Shown: positions 1-15,000 of the stretch, in pieces | How positions within the stretch are numbered: position 1 is the first letter of the stretch | Layout of the letters: every line of letters begins with the position of its first letter | Assembly: GCA_002690925.1 (NCBI GenBank) | Contig: NZGD01000012.1 | Span: forward strand, 1-49,422 | DNA: 49,422 nucleotides | Direction of reading: 5' to 3' | DNA from: Rhodopirellula sp. | GTDB taxonomy: Bacteria; Planctomycetota; Planctomycetia; Pirellulales; Pirellulaceae | Program-made: the position numbers and the translations under genes | Notes under the pieces: model-generated | The model's database searches: none | Told to the model about the DNA's origin: nothing | What the model saw: only the letters and a program-made list of their open reading frames with translations

Positions 1-35
1 ACACGTTTGCCAATTCAATTTGGCACCTTGAATAC

Positions 36-40
36 AGAGG
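36..40 (+). promoter_or_regulatory. Ribosome binding site of the first giant gene
   Basis: An AGAGG Shine-Dalgarno-like sequence lies 7 bases before the ATG at 48. It favours that ATG over the in-frame TTG at 45. Confidence 0.5.
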
Positions 41-47
41 CTGCTTG

Positions 48-3000
48 ATGACTCTCCGTGACTCGAGTGTTCGCAACGTTCTCCGCAAAGGCGACCGCAA
101 ATCCAGCGGGCGACTTCGCGACAAGCGTCGCCGTATGGAACGACGTCTATTGTCGGAATCGCTGGAACAACGGCAACTACTGGCAGGGCCAGAGGTTTCC
201 GGGATCCAGCCCAATGAGGGCGCTTTGCTTGGGGAAGGCACTGTTCTGAGCGTTTCCCCGCGCGAGCTGATTTTTCAGTTCGACGATGAAGCCAATTTGG
301 ATAGCAGTACGTTATCTGCAATCAGGATCACTCAAGCGGGAGATGGTGGGGCTTTTGACTCAGCGACCGCAATCAGCGATCTGGGTACTCAGAATGCACT
401 GAGTGTGGAATTCCGCGCTGTAGAAACAGGTGTCATTGGCAATGGGATCGAAGTGGAGTTCACTTCAAATCCATTGTCTCTGGTTACCACACCTTCAATT
501 ACTGTCACGAATCGTGTCGTTGCAATTGAAGTCAGTAGCAATCCTGCCGCTGAGACAACGATGCAGGATCTGATTTCGTCAGTTTCCAATGACGCTTCGG
601 CATCGGCTTTGATTGAAGTGATTCAGGTGACTGGGTCTTCGCTTTCGCCATTCGGGCAACAGATTGGGAGCGGACTGAATCTGACACTTCAAGGGGCGAA
701 TTCCGCTGAGGCGGTAACCGACTTTGGAACCAACGGCGATGTGCAGGTTCGTTTTGTCGCTCAGGAGTCTGGTCCAGGTGGTTTGGGGACTGAACTGGTT
801 TTTGAGCAGCGTAATTTCGGGGGTCCTGCGTTACCCGTGATTGTGGTCAATGGCAGTTCTATTCGTGCGCAGCTCAACAGCACTCCGGGCAATGAGACAA
901 CGGCTCAGGAATTTCTTGCGTCGATCAGCAATGACCCAGCGGCTTCACAGTTGGTGTCGGCTTCGCTGCAGCAGGGCAACGATCAAAGTTTGATTGGTGC
1001 TTCGCTGGCTTTGCCTAATGTCCTGACACTTACGGGTGTTGCGGATCTCGCTGTCGAGCCAGGTTACATCGGTTTTGGTAATTCATCGCGGGAGGTCGTT
1101 TTTCGATTTGCTGAGCCGCTTGAGGACGACCTCTATCAGATTGACATTTCTGGCAGCGGTGCGGGCGCACTACGAAATCTGGATGGTGAGCTATTTCAGG
1201 ATGGTGTTGACTTCAGTCAGCAGTTCAGTGTGAATCTTGGGCCAAAGGTTGCCGCTGTTGTTCCGGAACCCGTAAAGCGGGCCGCTAATGGCGACTTAGA
1301 GCCAGCCGTTGGTAAAATCGAAGTCTACTTCAATAACGACAAACTCGATCCAGTTCGAGCAGTTGACCCAAGCTTCTATGCGTTGATTTTTACCCGGGAT
1401 ACAATCAATAACACGGACGATGTTCTCGTTCAGCCCAATAGTGTTACTTACCAAAGTACCACCAACATCGTGACTCTGGATTTCGGGAGTCCGCTATCGC
1501 GGATTGCTCACCCAACCGATCCTTCCGTTGGATTTCTGACCGGCTCTGCCAGATTACGTGTGGGCTCGGACATCGCGGCGGATCCAGGGGCTACCGACAG
1601 CTCGCCCTATGTCGCACCCTTGGAATTTGCTTTGGATCCTGCCACACAGGATCCCGGTGATTCGTTCGCGACGGCTTTTGATGTTTCAAGTGTGTTGCCG
1701 GGTGCTGTTAGCTCTACGACAACGACTTCGGTGCGCCTGTCAAGTGAAATTTACAACACAACACCGTTTGAATTGGACTTGCCCGGGCCCGATGTGGATG
1801 GTGTTCGAGAGATTCGTGAGGACGATCCCTCGCGACTCGAGCGTACAGTGCCATTAGATTACCTGCGTAACGGTGCCGACGCTGTCGACGGCATCTCGGT
1901 CATGCAGTACGACTTCGTGTCTTCATGGCTTGGTGATGATCCAACGTCACCGGGAATCCAGGAGGATCGCACCTATTTCAGTGTGATCAGTGAGCAGCAA
2001 AAAGAGCGCATTCGTGAGGTAATGACCCAGTACAGTGAGTACTTGGGGATCAGCTTCATTGAAGTTGAGGGTGCCCCCACCAATGAAGCTTTCATGTCAA
2101 TCGCCGTGGGTGACCTCTACGGTGCTGACGAAACGGCTACCAGCGGCGATGGTGGGTTGGCGGTTGCGACACGCGATCGTAATGGAGATGGCGTCGATGA
2201 TCTTGCTGTCATGGACTTTCAGGACTTCGATGAGTCCATTGATGACGCGTTTGGTGGTGAATTTTTCCGTGGAGGGATGTTTGCGGTGGGGCAATTACTC
2301 GGCTACGGCTATGCCGATGATTTGCCCCAGCCAGTGACCCAAAGTTCTGATTTCATCTTCAGTCCGGGCACCGACAACGAAGCGGCTTTTCCGAGCGTTG
2401 CTGATATTGTCCACGGTCAATATTTGTACCGTCCTGACAGTACGGATGTCGATTTGTATCGTTTTGAACTGCCAGCCAGCGGATCGCTCTCGGTTGAAAC
2501 GATCGCAGAGCGACTTGCTGACCCAAGTTTGCTCGATTCCGTCATTCGAGTTTATCAACTCGGGATGGATGGAGCTTTTACAGAAGTCGCTTCCAATGAT
2601 GACTACTTCAGCAATGACTCCTTAGTCGATTTGCAAGTGAACGCAGGCACCTACATGATTGGTGTCAGTGCGCGTGGAAATGCCAGCTACGACCCGACGA
2701 TTGAGGGAACCGGATTCGGTGGTCTGACGGAGGGTAGTTATGAGTTGTTGCTGGATTTCCGTCCTAATCTTTCGAGTGGACTGACCGACACAACAGGGGT
2801 TGCTCTTGATGGAGATGGTGATGGTCGACCCGGGGATGTCTTTAATTTCTGGTTTGTTCCCAGCGATGTGAATGACACACTCTATGTTGATAAAGCTGCG
2901 ACTTCGGCATCGGGTAATCTCGGCACCGTGAATAACCCCTTCCGGGAAATTGACCAAGCGATTGCTGCAGCTACCGAGGGTACGACCATTCGTGTACTGG

Positions 3001-6000
3001 GTAACGGCGGTATCGATGGTCAGATGGAAACGCTGGAGGACAACTACAGTTATCAGATCGGGTACACGACCAATGGAATGCCTTTACCTGACGGAACGAC
3101 CTTGGATGTTCCAAAAGGTGTTCGTCTAGTTATCGATTCCGGTGCCATTCTGAAAATGAGCCGAAGCCGCCTAGGCGTTGGCAGTGCATCACTGGAAGAT
3201 CAAAGTGGTGCTTCCTTGCAAGTCTTGGGAACGCCGTCGATTATCACTTCCGAGGGTTTGCCGGCCCGCGATGAATTCAACGCTGTCATCCCTGGTAGTG
3301 TCTTCCTGACAAGTATTAACGATGACTCGATCGGTAATGGAAATACAACCGGCTCCAACCCCGTTGCTGGCGAATGGGGAGGTATCGATCTGCGAGGAGA
3401 TTTGGACAGTCAGGACGAGTCGCGTCGTAATCTTGAAGATGAAGGGGTGTTCCTTAATCATCTTCAACATGCTGACATCCGATACGGTGGTGGTCAGGTT
3501 TTGATCGGCGGACAGTCGGTAGTGGTGTCACCTATCGATATGGCAGTCACCCGACCTACGATTATCAATTCTTCGGTCACCGAAAGTGCAGACGCAGCGA
3601 TTGCTGCAACGCCTGATACGTTTACTGAGACTCGCTTCACGGCTCCCACATACCAAACTGGCGGCGCGTTCAGTCCGGACTACGATCGCGTTGGCCCCCA
3701 TGTATGGGGAAATACCATTGTCGATAATACGATTAATGGTTTGTTCGTGCGAGTTCGGACCCGTGCCGGTGACGTTCTCGAGACCATCTCTAACTCGGCA
3801 CGTTTTGATGATGGTGACATTCCTATTGTCCTGACGGAGACGCTGCAGATTGAGGGCACGCCCGGCGGCCCGGTCCTGCAATCCACGGCACCGTCATCGT
3901 TACTCGTGCGGTTGAGTGATGCACCGGTCGGTGATGTTCCCGCTGGTACGTATCAGTATCGTATTACGAACGTGGACTCAGCAGGCTTGGAATCGGCTTC
4001 TAGTTTGGCAACCGTTTCCATTGACTTGGCTGACACTGCAGGCATTCAACTGGAACAACTGCCTGCGGTAAGCAGTGGAAGTGGCTACGTTGGAAGAAGG
4101 CTTTACCGTGCCGAGGTCGAAGGGGATATCGTTGGTGATTATTTGCTCGTTCAGGAATTGAATGCGACGGACACGGTCGCAGTTGATAGAGCTGCCTCTG
4201 GTACGACGGTATTATCGACCGAGGCAAGCGTCCTGCGGAGTCGTCTTGATGCGAGCTTGAAGATTGATCCAGGGACCGTGGTTAAAATCGACGGGTCGAG
4301 GATTGAAGCTCGGTTTGGTGGTAACTTGATTGCTGAGGGAAGTGCCGGTGTGCCAGTGGTCTTCACTTCACTGGAAGATCAGCGATATGGCGGAGGTGGG
4401 ACTTTCAATACCAATGATCGTCCTGAAGAGGCTGTTCTGACACCTGGTGATTGGGGTGGAATTTATATCGGTCATGCGGGTTCAGCCAGTATTGATCAAG
4501 CGGTCATTGCCGGTGCAGGTGGTACAACCCGGATTGAGGGTGGTTTTGCCTCATTCAATGCAATTGAGGTGCAGCAAGCAGACTTGCGTCTTGCCAACAC
4601 ACGGCTTGAACTAAATGCCGATGGACGTGGGCAGCCCAACGGAGATCGAGTTGGTCGAGCTGACAATGGGGATGCGACGGTGTTTGTGCGTGCATCGCAG
4701 CCAGTCATCGTCAACAATGAGTTCATTGACAATGATGCCGCGGCAATTTCCGTTGACATCAATTCCTTTTCTGCGTCGGAGGTTTTTGACTCAGGACGCG
4801 CGACGGGCGAAATCGATGCGACACTTGTCGCAGGGAACTCAGGTCCCTTGATTGAGGGAAATGAAATTCAGGACAATGAACTGAATGGAATGATTGTTCG
4901 CGGCGGGCAGTTGGCGACCTTGGGAGTGCTGGATGATGTCGACATCGTCCACGTGGTGCGAGATGCAATTGAGGTACCGAACAAACATATTTTCGGCGGC
5001 TTGCGACTTGAGAGCGATGCTCGTGGGAGTCTCATTGTCAAGTTTGAGAGCGCTGAGAATCAAAACGCCGGGCTTGTGATTGGTGGCTCCTTGCTGAGTG
5101 GCGATGATGAGTTTCGCGATATTTCCGATCGAATCGGTGGTAGCCTGCAATTACTCGGCCACCCCGATTTCCCTGTGGTTCTGACGACCTTGGCGGATGA
5201 CACCGTCGGGGCCGGCTTTACGCTCGATGGCAGAGCACAGCGTGATACTAACGGTGATGGCATTGCGTTTGATGATCTAGCCAATCAGGGTGTTGGGGGG
5301 CTTCCTACTCTGCCCACTGGCCCTGAGGTTAATCGAGGGCTGACAATTGATAATGATGTCGATATTAATTTGCCAGGTTACTTCGAGGCGACCATTGCAG
5401 ACGCTGGTGATGTCGGCGCCTCAGGCGTAACTGTCGAGGACCTTTCTACCAGCACCATTCTGATTAATCAGGATTACATTTTTGCCTACAACACATTTGT
5501 CACAACGGCAACTGGCGTTGAAAGGCTTAGTGCAACGACCATCACACAACCGGCAGTCCTGGTTGCCGATGATGTTGTTGAGAGCCAAGGAACATTTGCG
5601 GGACCCAATGGTCTTGTTTCTTGGACTGCGACTTCTTCGTTTGAGAATGGCGTCAGCCGATTGGTGACTACTCTCGACTTTGATAGCGGGCAAGCAACGC
5701 TGGGCGATATTCAGGTGGTTTCCTACCTCGATGAGGACGTTGAGGGCATTTCGGACGACATTCTTGTCACCACGGGAATACCTGGGGCAGATGGGTTTCG
5801 AGCATTCACGCTTGACTCACTGAGAAGGATTGGATTCTCGCAGGGTGGGCACTACATTGAGGATGGAATCAACCTTGTTAACGCAAGTTATACGGGTTGG
5901 GCGGCGGATCAGTTTCCCGAACTTCAAACCGCGATCGCGGCCGGGACGCAGACTTACAGCATCGCAGGTGAGATTGACCTTGATGATCTTCCAGCCAGTG

Positions 6001-9000
6001 CAGATCCAGTTTTCGGACAGCAGTTTGGTCCCAATGATATCACCACCGCATTCGCCTGGAATACGGATGTTATCTCCACGACCGCACGAGTCACCACATT
6101 TCTAGAGCTGCTGTCACGCGACCCCGCGGTAGCCCCGCCACTATTCGACTTCGAAGCAGGTCTTTGGGATGGTGTGGTGGTACGCGAAGGTGCTGACGAC
6201 CGTAATGTTGCAGCATTCGCAGAAAGTGAGCCTGTTCGTACTGGATTTGTCGACACCAACGCGATTCCAGCTCAGTCGCAGTTCCTCGGCGAAATTGCAC
6301 CGAATCTTCAGTCAGGCGACGAGAATCGCCGGCTCGGCTTTATCGTCAACGGTTCCGTGGCCCAACGTGATGACCTTGATGTCTATTCCTTCGTGGCAGA
6401 GAGTGGAACAGAGGTTTTCCTCGACATTGACAATGCTGGCAACCAGTTCGACTCTGTCATTGAACTTATCAGTGCCAACGGCTTTGTGCTTGCTTCTTCC
6501 AATGATTCGATTCTTGCGGAGACAGACGAGTCTGCTGTCTATACAGACTCATCCATCACATCAGATTCAGCTCAGCCACTTTCCGTCGTTAGCCAACCGC
6601 TGCCGTTTCAACGATTAAAAATCGATCAAACGATTGCGGATGCGACGGATGGTGAATTGCTGCTCACGCTGTCTGGTTTTGAAGATGCCATTCCAGTTCT
6701 AGTAGAGGATTTTCAAAACAATCCGGCGGCAGCAGTGCAAGCGGCACTGGTTGCAGCCTATCCGGATGAGTTAGGTACAACCATCTGCACATTGTTGGAA
6801 CGCGGAGCGACCGATGATTTCGTGGTTCAGCTGGAATTTGATAGTACGCAATTCACCGCTGATACGTTGCCCCAAATTACGGTGGATGGTAGTGGCGTTG
6901 TTGGTGCGGTAGTCACGGGAAGTGCCGCTGAGGCACTGTTGCTTTCGCAGTTGCAGGATGATTACAGCATCAATCGAAGGGATGCTGGCTTCCGAGTGCG
7001 ATTACCCGGAGAGTTGGGTGCGCGTAATCTTTATCATGTTCGTGTGCGAAGTAGTAATACCACCGATCCTCTTGATTTTGCAACTCTGAATGATCCATCA
7101 ATGGTCCGTGATGGATTGACGTTCGGTAGCTATGAGATGCAAATTCGATTGCAGGAAGCAAACGAGCGAGCCGGCACGCAGATTCGCCTGTCAGATGTTC
7201 GTTTTGCAACGACTGGATTGCAAATCATTGGTCAGCCATTGCACTCTCCACTGCTGGGTGAAGATTATGAAACTGCAGCAGATAATGATTCATTGGCTCA
7301 AGCACAGCCACTTGGCCTGCACAACGTCGCTGGTGATCTGGTTGCTGCGAGTGGACCCCTGCAAAGTGATCAGCTCGCAAAATCGTTCTCTGGAACGATC
7401 GATTCGGCAATTGATGTGGATTGGTACCGTTTCGATGTGACCTATGAGAACATCACACGCGACAGTGCTGCACTTTACCTCTCGACCGTATTCGACCTTG
7501 ACTATGCAAGTGGCTACGCCCGTGCGGACATGGCATTAAATGTGTTCAACGCGCAAGGCCAATTGGTGCTAACAGGTGGCGACAGCAATATCGCTGAAGA
7601 TTTGCCAGTGTCGTCTGAGGGTAATAGTACCGAAGATCTTTCGCGAGGAAGTGCGGCCGTTGAAGACCCATTCATTGGTGCAGCGGAACTTGAAGAAGGA
7701 ACGTATTTCGTTTCGGTGTCTAATCAGCAACAAGTCCCGCAGCCGCTTGACCAATTCTTTGATGCTAACAGTCTGAATCCTCTTCTGCGTCTTGAGCCGA
7801 TTGACTCTGTAAAGCGGATTGTTGAGGACCGTATTGGGACGGTGGGTGGTGGCACCGGCGACAATACAGAAACCCCGCTTCTGTTTGAGGATACCTCAAT
7901 TCAGACGCATTCGTTTGATGACACGTTAGTATACGTGAATACAGCGTCGGGATTGTTGCTGGTAAATCCTGCAACTGGTGTGCAGTACGGAACGGTTGGT
8001 GGTCTCGGTGATCGGATCGATGACATTGCATTCCGAGCCAACGGTGAGCTGTTTGGTTACACAGAAAGTGGTGGTACAGACGATTCAACTGAATATGTCA
8101 GGATCGATACTGGTGATGGTTCACTCGCCGTTATTGGTCTGACAGGAATGGAGACAAGGCATCAAGGAACGGATCCAGAAGAACCGCTGCTGACCGAAGT
8201 CAGTAATGATGGATTTCAGGTCAATGCCATCAGCATCCGTGATTTCCAGGGTGTTGAGCGAGGCTTCCTCGTGGGCGAGCGTGCTGCCCCGCAATTGGGC
8301 TTGGACTACATCACCAATATTCTCTACGAGTTTGATGATGCGACCGGGGAAATCCTTGGTCAGACTGCAGATATCCCGGTGACGGACGCTGGAGCCGGTA
8401 CGATTCCACGGGAAATAGGGCAAATCAATACACTGCCCAACAGTATCTTCGCCAATCAGTTGGGTATCTCCAACGCCACGGAAGTGGGCAGTGATGGCGT
8501 AGCTGTTCCAAGTTTGGTGGATGGGGACTTCTTTACGCTATCCAACGTCACTGAATTCGTTACCTTCGAGTTTGACCAGTCCTACACTCTTTTTGCGGAT
8601 GGCTCTCAGCCAGTACGCGATGGCGATGCTGTGGTCGTTGATGGTGTGAAATTCGAGTTCGAGACGGCGCAGCGACTGCAGTTGTCGGAGGTTACTCCCT
8701 CTGGTTTGCTCACTGAAGGAACCACCATTAGCATCGAGGGCGCTGAAGGCGTCACCGTTTTTGAGTTTATCCGGTTCGGTGATCCAGCTGAAGGTAATGT
8801 TGGAGTCACGATTGTCGATAACCTCGGCCTGCCGCTGACGGCCGACGAGATCACGTTGGATCTTGTGAATCAGATCAACATCAATCAGCCTGATCTTGCG
8901 GTGGTCGCTTTTGATAGCGAAGTGCACTTTTCTGAGTCAGCTATCTCTTTGAACACGCTTGGTGCAGGTGTCAGTATTCTGGGGTCAACCGGTTTGACTG

Positions 9001-12000
9001 ATCCCGCGGCGAAAGCTGTCACCGTGTCTTCAACCCTCGGGCAGGAAGAATTAATCTCTGCCTTGGCGAATGCTATTCGAAATGAGGGACTCGCTGTATC
9101 AGAAAGTGGAGCACAGCTGAGTCTTCCGAAGTCCGTTTCTCTGGCTGTGGTGCCTGATCCTGCAGTAACGCCATCAGCATTTGCAATCACAGGAACGCCA
9201 GGTGTTGGAGCAGGTAATGTGCCAATCGACTTGCTGCCAACGGACACTTTTGAGGTCATTGCAGATCGCATTGCGGTTGCCGTAAAGCAAGCCAATGATG
9301 TCGGTGATTTGCCAAACGTGACAGCGGTTCCCAATGGTCGATCCTTAACGATCCTCGGTGGATTTGTGGGTGATTCTTCTGGCAACCTGACGGCGGGCGG
9401 ACAGCCGAACGGTGGAACCATTACAGGGGTTGAGCTTGTCAACGATCGCTTGTATGCAGTTTCGAATACAGGTGGGCTGTATGAAGTCAACGCCGCGGAG
9501 TTAAGTGTCAGCACGGGCAATGAGCAGGTGGGGACATATGTTGCGACGGCGACCGACTTGATCGGTATTAACTTTGCGGGCTTGCGAGCCGGTCCAATGT
9601 CCGTTGCAGATGGCGCATTCAGTGACCTGTTGTTTGGCATCACCGACAATGGAGATATTCATGCCTTCAATGTACGAGGCGAGTTGCAGCCAGTCTTCTC
9701 AGGTGGTCGCTCGGTCGTTTCGACTGGAGTTGTTGGAGCATTGGGGCTGGATTTTACCACGGTGGACTTCAATCTTTGGCATACCACAAGTACACGTGGT
9801 GGAGACCAGGGTCATGGCATCGACGCTCTGCCAAATGGCACGCGGGATGCGGTTGCGGGTGGTGATAGCTTGGCATTCAATTACGAGAATGCAGCGTTTG
9901 GTGGTAACTTCCCATCTGCCTCTGAGCAACCAGTTGCCGAGCCAAGGACAGACGGAACGGCAGTAGCTAGTTCCTTTAATGTGCCAGGCGGTGCGAGAGG
10001 TGCCATCGAAACCAATCCATTCAGTCTTCGGCAGTACGCTTCCGCTGACAAGCCAACCCTTTACTACAATTATTTTGCAGCGAACGATGGCAATGACGAC
10101 CGCCTTCGCGTTTATGTCATTACCGAAGATGGTGCTCAGCACCTGGTTACTTCCAATACATTGGCGCGTGGTGCTGATGTGGATGATGATGAGTTCGATG
10201 ATCCAGCTGAGCAAGGCCAGTACGACGATGATATCGATGTGACTGTACAGCAGTCCTTTGACAACACTGGAGCGTGGCGTCAGGCCAGAGTTGATCTTGG
10301 CGAGTTCGCAGGCATGGAAAATCTACAGCTGCGAGTCGAGTACTCCACCAGTGGTACTGCCCTCAGTTCTTCAGATGCTCTTCGAGCAGTAAGCGGAGAG
10401 ATCCTGGCAAATTCTGTAGATCTGGAATTCGTTGTCGAGGGAGACCAGATCACCGCGGACGCAGAAAAGTTTGTGGTACAGCTAGCTCCAGCGGTCGTGA
10501 TCCCGTCAGGAAGTCAGATCGCCGCTCTTTATGTCGATCCGGCTGAACAGGCACTACTTACGATTGATGGGCAGGAGTACCTGCTCAATGATGGAACTCG
10601 AAGTGCAACTTTGGGGCAGGTCGATGTTGACTTGTTGGCCGACTCCGAGCCGGGAACCACTTTGGGGCAGTTGAGTGCCGCCGAAATCGCGACAATTGTC
10701 ACGGCAGCCGTCAATGCTAACCTGCCATCGAATCCAGTCGTCTCTGGCGTGACACTCTCGGACCCGGAAGATACTCCTCCGGCGTTGGGACGTAATGACT
10801 TCCTGTATGAAGCAACATCATTGCCGTACGTAGGCGGAAACCTGACGATTGAGGGTACAGGGCGGTTGGGAACACTCAACGGTACAGATCCACCAACCAA
10901 CGTCGATGATGTTGATCTGATGCGGTTGAGTGTGAAAGCTGGAACATTGGTGGAAGTGGATCTTGATCTACTTGCAGATGATCTCAGTCAAACGCCGATC
11001 GACTCCGTGATCCGGTTCTTCGATGCTGAAGGCTATGAGTTGACAGCAGTGCCAAATCCGGGAGAAGACAAAGTTCAAACCACTGCTTTGTCTGATGGAC
11101 TGATCTACATTGGGTTCAGCGGAGTTGGAAACGAGACTTATGACCCGCGGATTGAAGGGTCAGCCCAAGCAGGCCAGATGGGTACCTACTCGGCATCGAT
11201 CAGCATGACACTGCCTAGTGTTTACCGGGCAGATGAGAACGTAATCGAATTTGCCGGTGGCCAACAATCAATCACAGTTTCACAGCCCGATTTATTCAGC
11301 GTTTTGCAAAGCTCTTCGGTCGATGCCACTGAAGTTTCGGTCAGTAGATTCATGACGGCTGCCGAAGTTGCCGGCGAAGTTCAGCGAGCTATTGCGAATC
11401 GCTTCGTGGATGGTGAGGTCGATCTGCTGCCTACGTCAGGCGCCAGTGTGCGTCTGCCCGCGCTTCGTATCGTTGATGCTGGCCCATTCCAGTCAGAGAG
11501 TGATCGGTATGGTGAGCAGTTCGCCAGTGGAGTCGTTGCTGGTGCACGTGATAACGCTCATGAGGGGATTTATCTTGATGACTTTGTGATTGGACTTGCT
11601 GAACGTGGTGAAGTTGTTACTGGATCCAATGTTGTGGATACACCATTCACAACGGACCTGCGACCCGCTTTTTCAACGCCAGCTGATCCAACATCGGATT
11701 TGGTGACTGGTTCCTACAGTGTTGAGATTCGTGACGCCAGTGAGTACGTGAATTCACTTGAGAGTGAGCAGTTCAGAGTATTTGATACCAATGACCGCTT
11801 GTCTGAATCAGTTGCTATCACCGCTCGGGGAGCGGCTGATATCAGCGATGGTGACACGTTCACTCTCTCGGATGGTCGTGCGGTCGTCGTCTTTGAGTTT
11901 GAGCAAGTTGAGTTGGGTAATGGTGTGGCGCCGGGGCGAGTTGCTGTGCCATTCACATTGAAAAAACTGGACCTGCTCTCTGGATTCGAACGAGCAGAGA

Positions 12001-15000
12001 CGGCTGCTGAGGTGGCACGAAATATCGTCACTTCGATCAACAGGAGCGATGTTCAAGCTGTTTTCCAAATCCCGGCTATGCTCGCCGGTGGTGTCGATAG
12101 CTCAGGAGGGAATCGCATTGACTTGGTCGGTGAGGTGATCGTTGGCAATGCGGATGGTGTACTCGCTTCGGTGGATCAGAATCGTTTCCGCGGAGACGAG
12201 AACCGTGTTCGGGAAAGTCAGGGGGTCATTCTTGTTGAGAATAGCCGATTCCTATTCAACGAAGATCACGGCATCGTGATTGATCATGGTTTCACTGCAG
12301 AGGTAGACGGCCAAGTCACGCCCGTGATTGCACGCTATCCTCGGAACTTGGTGGAGTTGAACACCGAGAATCTTGCCAGTGGCGTCGTAGTTCAAAGTAA
12401 CGTGCTTGCATTCAACGATGTCGGTGGACTGAAGATTGTTGGTGTTCCACAAGACGCCGGAGAGACGCTGCGTGATCCTGTCTGGTACGACCGTATTGTG
12501 AACAACACAATCATCGGCGGAGATATTTCTCCCGGTCGTACTGCACCACCTGAGTCGTTTAAAGGAATCTTGTTTCCATCCGGCGTTGTGTCGTTCGCGG
12601 ATTCCGTGGTTGATTACGATCCGACTGCGGGTGGCGTGCCTCCGATTACCATACATCAGAATCCTGCAAATGCACTTGGCATACCAGATGCTCCCGGAAT
12701 TGGCGCTGAGCCTGATGTCGGGGACACCACTGTTTCCCTCGGGTTTGGCGGTTCGCTGACCTTGCAGTTTGTTGACAACCTGTTAGCAGGTAATGGCAAT
12801 GCTCAGCCGGATTTGGTTGTGTTTGAGTCCGGGGAAATCGAGTCGGTTCGTGTGGAGATCAGCCGTGACGGGACAACATTCTTTGATGTTGGCGTTGTTG
12901 GTGGACTCGCGAACAGCTTGGATATTGATGCTTATGGTTTTGGGGTACAGGATCGCTTCGCTTTCGTAAGAGTGACCGATCTTCGTCAGGGCGATCCAAA
13001 TAGCACTTCGGCAGGTGCCGATATTGATGCCATTGGAGCAATCAGTTCCGCATCGGTCGAAGCTTACACGCCGAGCGGTATCGGTGTGGAATTGACGGGC
13101 AACGCAGCCCCTGTCCTGCTGAATAACATAATTTCGAATTCGGATGTTGGTATCGAATTGGATCCTACTTACGACGTGCCACTGCTCGGTGGTAACTCTT
13201 ACTACCGAAATACCCAGAATGTGACGACGGATGGCAGCGTAGGCCAGTTTGCTCAGGAACTTACTGATGCTGAGGTGATCTTCGTTGGTGCTCCAACACT
13301 TGTGTTCGCTCCTGCTGCAAATGCATCGATCATTGACAGTTCCATCGACTCTCTTGAGGATCGGGCAAGCCTGACGGCTGTGAAAAATCCACTTGGATTA
13401 CCCCCGTCGCCAATCATTGCTCCGCAGTTTGATGTGAATGGGCAGCTTCGAGTCGATGATCCTACTGTGCAAACTCCGAACGGACTTGGCGAATTTGTCT
13501 TCAAGGACAGGGGAGCATTTGATCGTGGTGATGTGGTGAAACCTCGAGTCGTTCTGCTGACTCCCAGTGCTCCGAGCCTTGGCCCGGATGCGGGAGTTGC
13601 AGAAGTCACAGGTGATATTCCGCTGTTCTTTGAAGCTCAGTTTATCGACGGTATTGCTCCCGCTGATGTTGTTCCTGGAACTGGAATTGATGATTACAGT
13701 GTTTCCAGTCAGTCGGTGCTGTTGCTCAAGGACGGTGTCGCACAGGTTGAGGGAGTGGATTATCGATTTGCGTATCACCCAAGCACGAACGTCATTCGTT
13801 TGACTCCGATTGCAGGTGCCTGGGAACCAGCATCCACCTACGTCATTCGAATGATTGACTCAACGGATGCCATCGTGAGTGCGAGTGCTGGCAATACCTA
13901 CAGTGATGGCGAACGCCTGAATGTAATCGACTTGGAAGGCAATACATCGAGCTTCGAGTACGACACCGGATTGACGCTTAGCATCAATTCACTGGTGATT
14001 GACTTGGGCCTGGCAGATGGTCTGACTATCGAGGTATTTGACGGGGTTTCAGATGTTACCTTTGAACTCGATGACGATGATTCTTTCGATGCCCTCAATA
14101 CTGCGATCCCTGTTCCAAGCACAGTGGAAATACTGGCAAACTCTATTGCTGATGCGATTAATGCGTCCGGTTTGAATCTGTCGGCTATCGCAGTCGGAGA
14201 ATCGGTTCAGTTACTGGGCGACAATCCGCTTGCCAGCGTTACGCCAAGCAGTGCTTTGTTCTCCGTGAGGGGGGAGGTTGGAGTGTCATCTGGGTTCGGG
14301 TTGAAAATTCCGAATGATGGTGTGGGTGTCTCAGATACATTGGAAGAAGGCCAGACCTTCAGTGTGCGTCAAGGATCACTGAATAATATTACCTTCGAGT
14401 TTGATAGTGATAACAACGTCGAGAGTAATGATGCGGGTGTGCCAAACGTACCGATTCCTCTCTCTGAGGTTTCGACGCTGGATAGTCTTGCAGACGCTAT
14501 CGCTCTTGCGATTGGTGGAGAACCCCTCGGATTGGATCCGTTCAATGTGGGGTCAGGACGTATCTCGCTTGGGGGCGATGCTAACTACTCACTTGATTTG
14601 AGTGCAACAGTTTTGACTCAGATTGGTGTTCCGGGAGAAAAAGCCAGTAACCCAATCGTCATTGAAATTGATTCGAGTGATGATGAGAATGCTCAGGTCA
14701 TCGCAGCAGCCATTGATGCAGCGGCAATCCCGGGAGTCGTCGCCTCTGTAGTCGACCGACAGATTTTCCTTGAAGGAACGGCCGGCGTCAGTGGTGTTGG
14801 TGCTGTCGAGATCATTCCAGTGCGTGATGAAGTTGGCAACTTGCTCCAAAGTAACCAAGTCAGTGGTCGGACAGAACTGATTATCTACATCGGTGGCGGA
14901 TACGATTACGGTGATGCACCTGCTCCTTACCTGACCAGCATGGCAGATGGTGGACCACGACATGGGGTCGACCAGGGATTTGCTCTCTCTCCCGTCGATA

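Noticed and set aside
8885..9649. 254-codon open frame on the - strand inside the giant gene
   Set aside because: Ser/Pro/Thr-rich shadow translation opposite the giant protein, with no start signal or domain.
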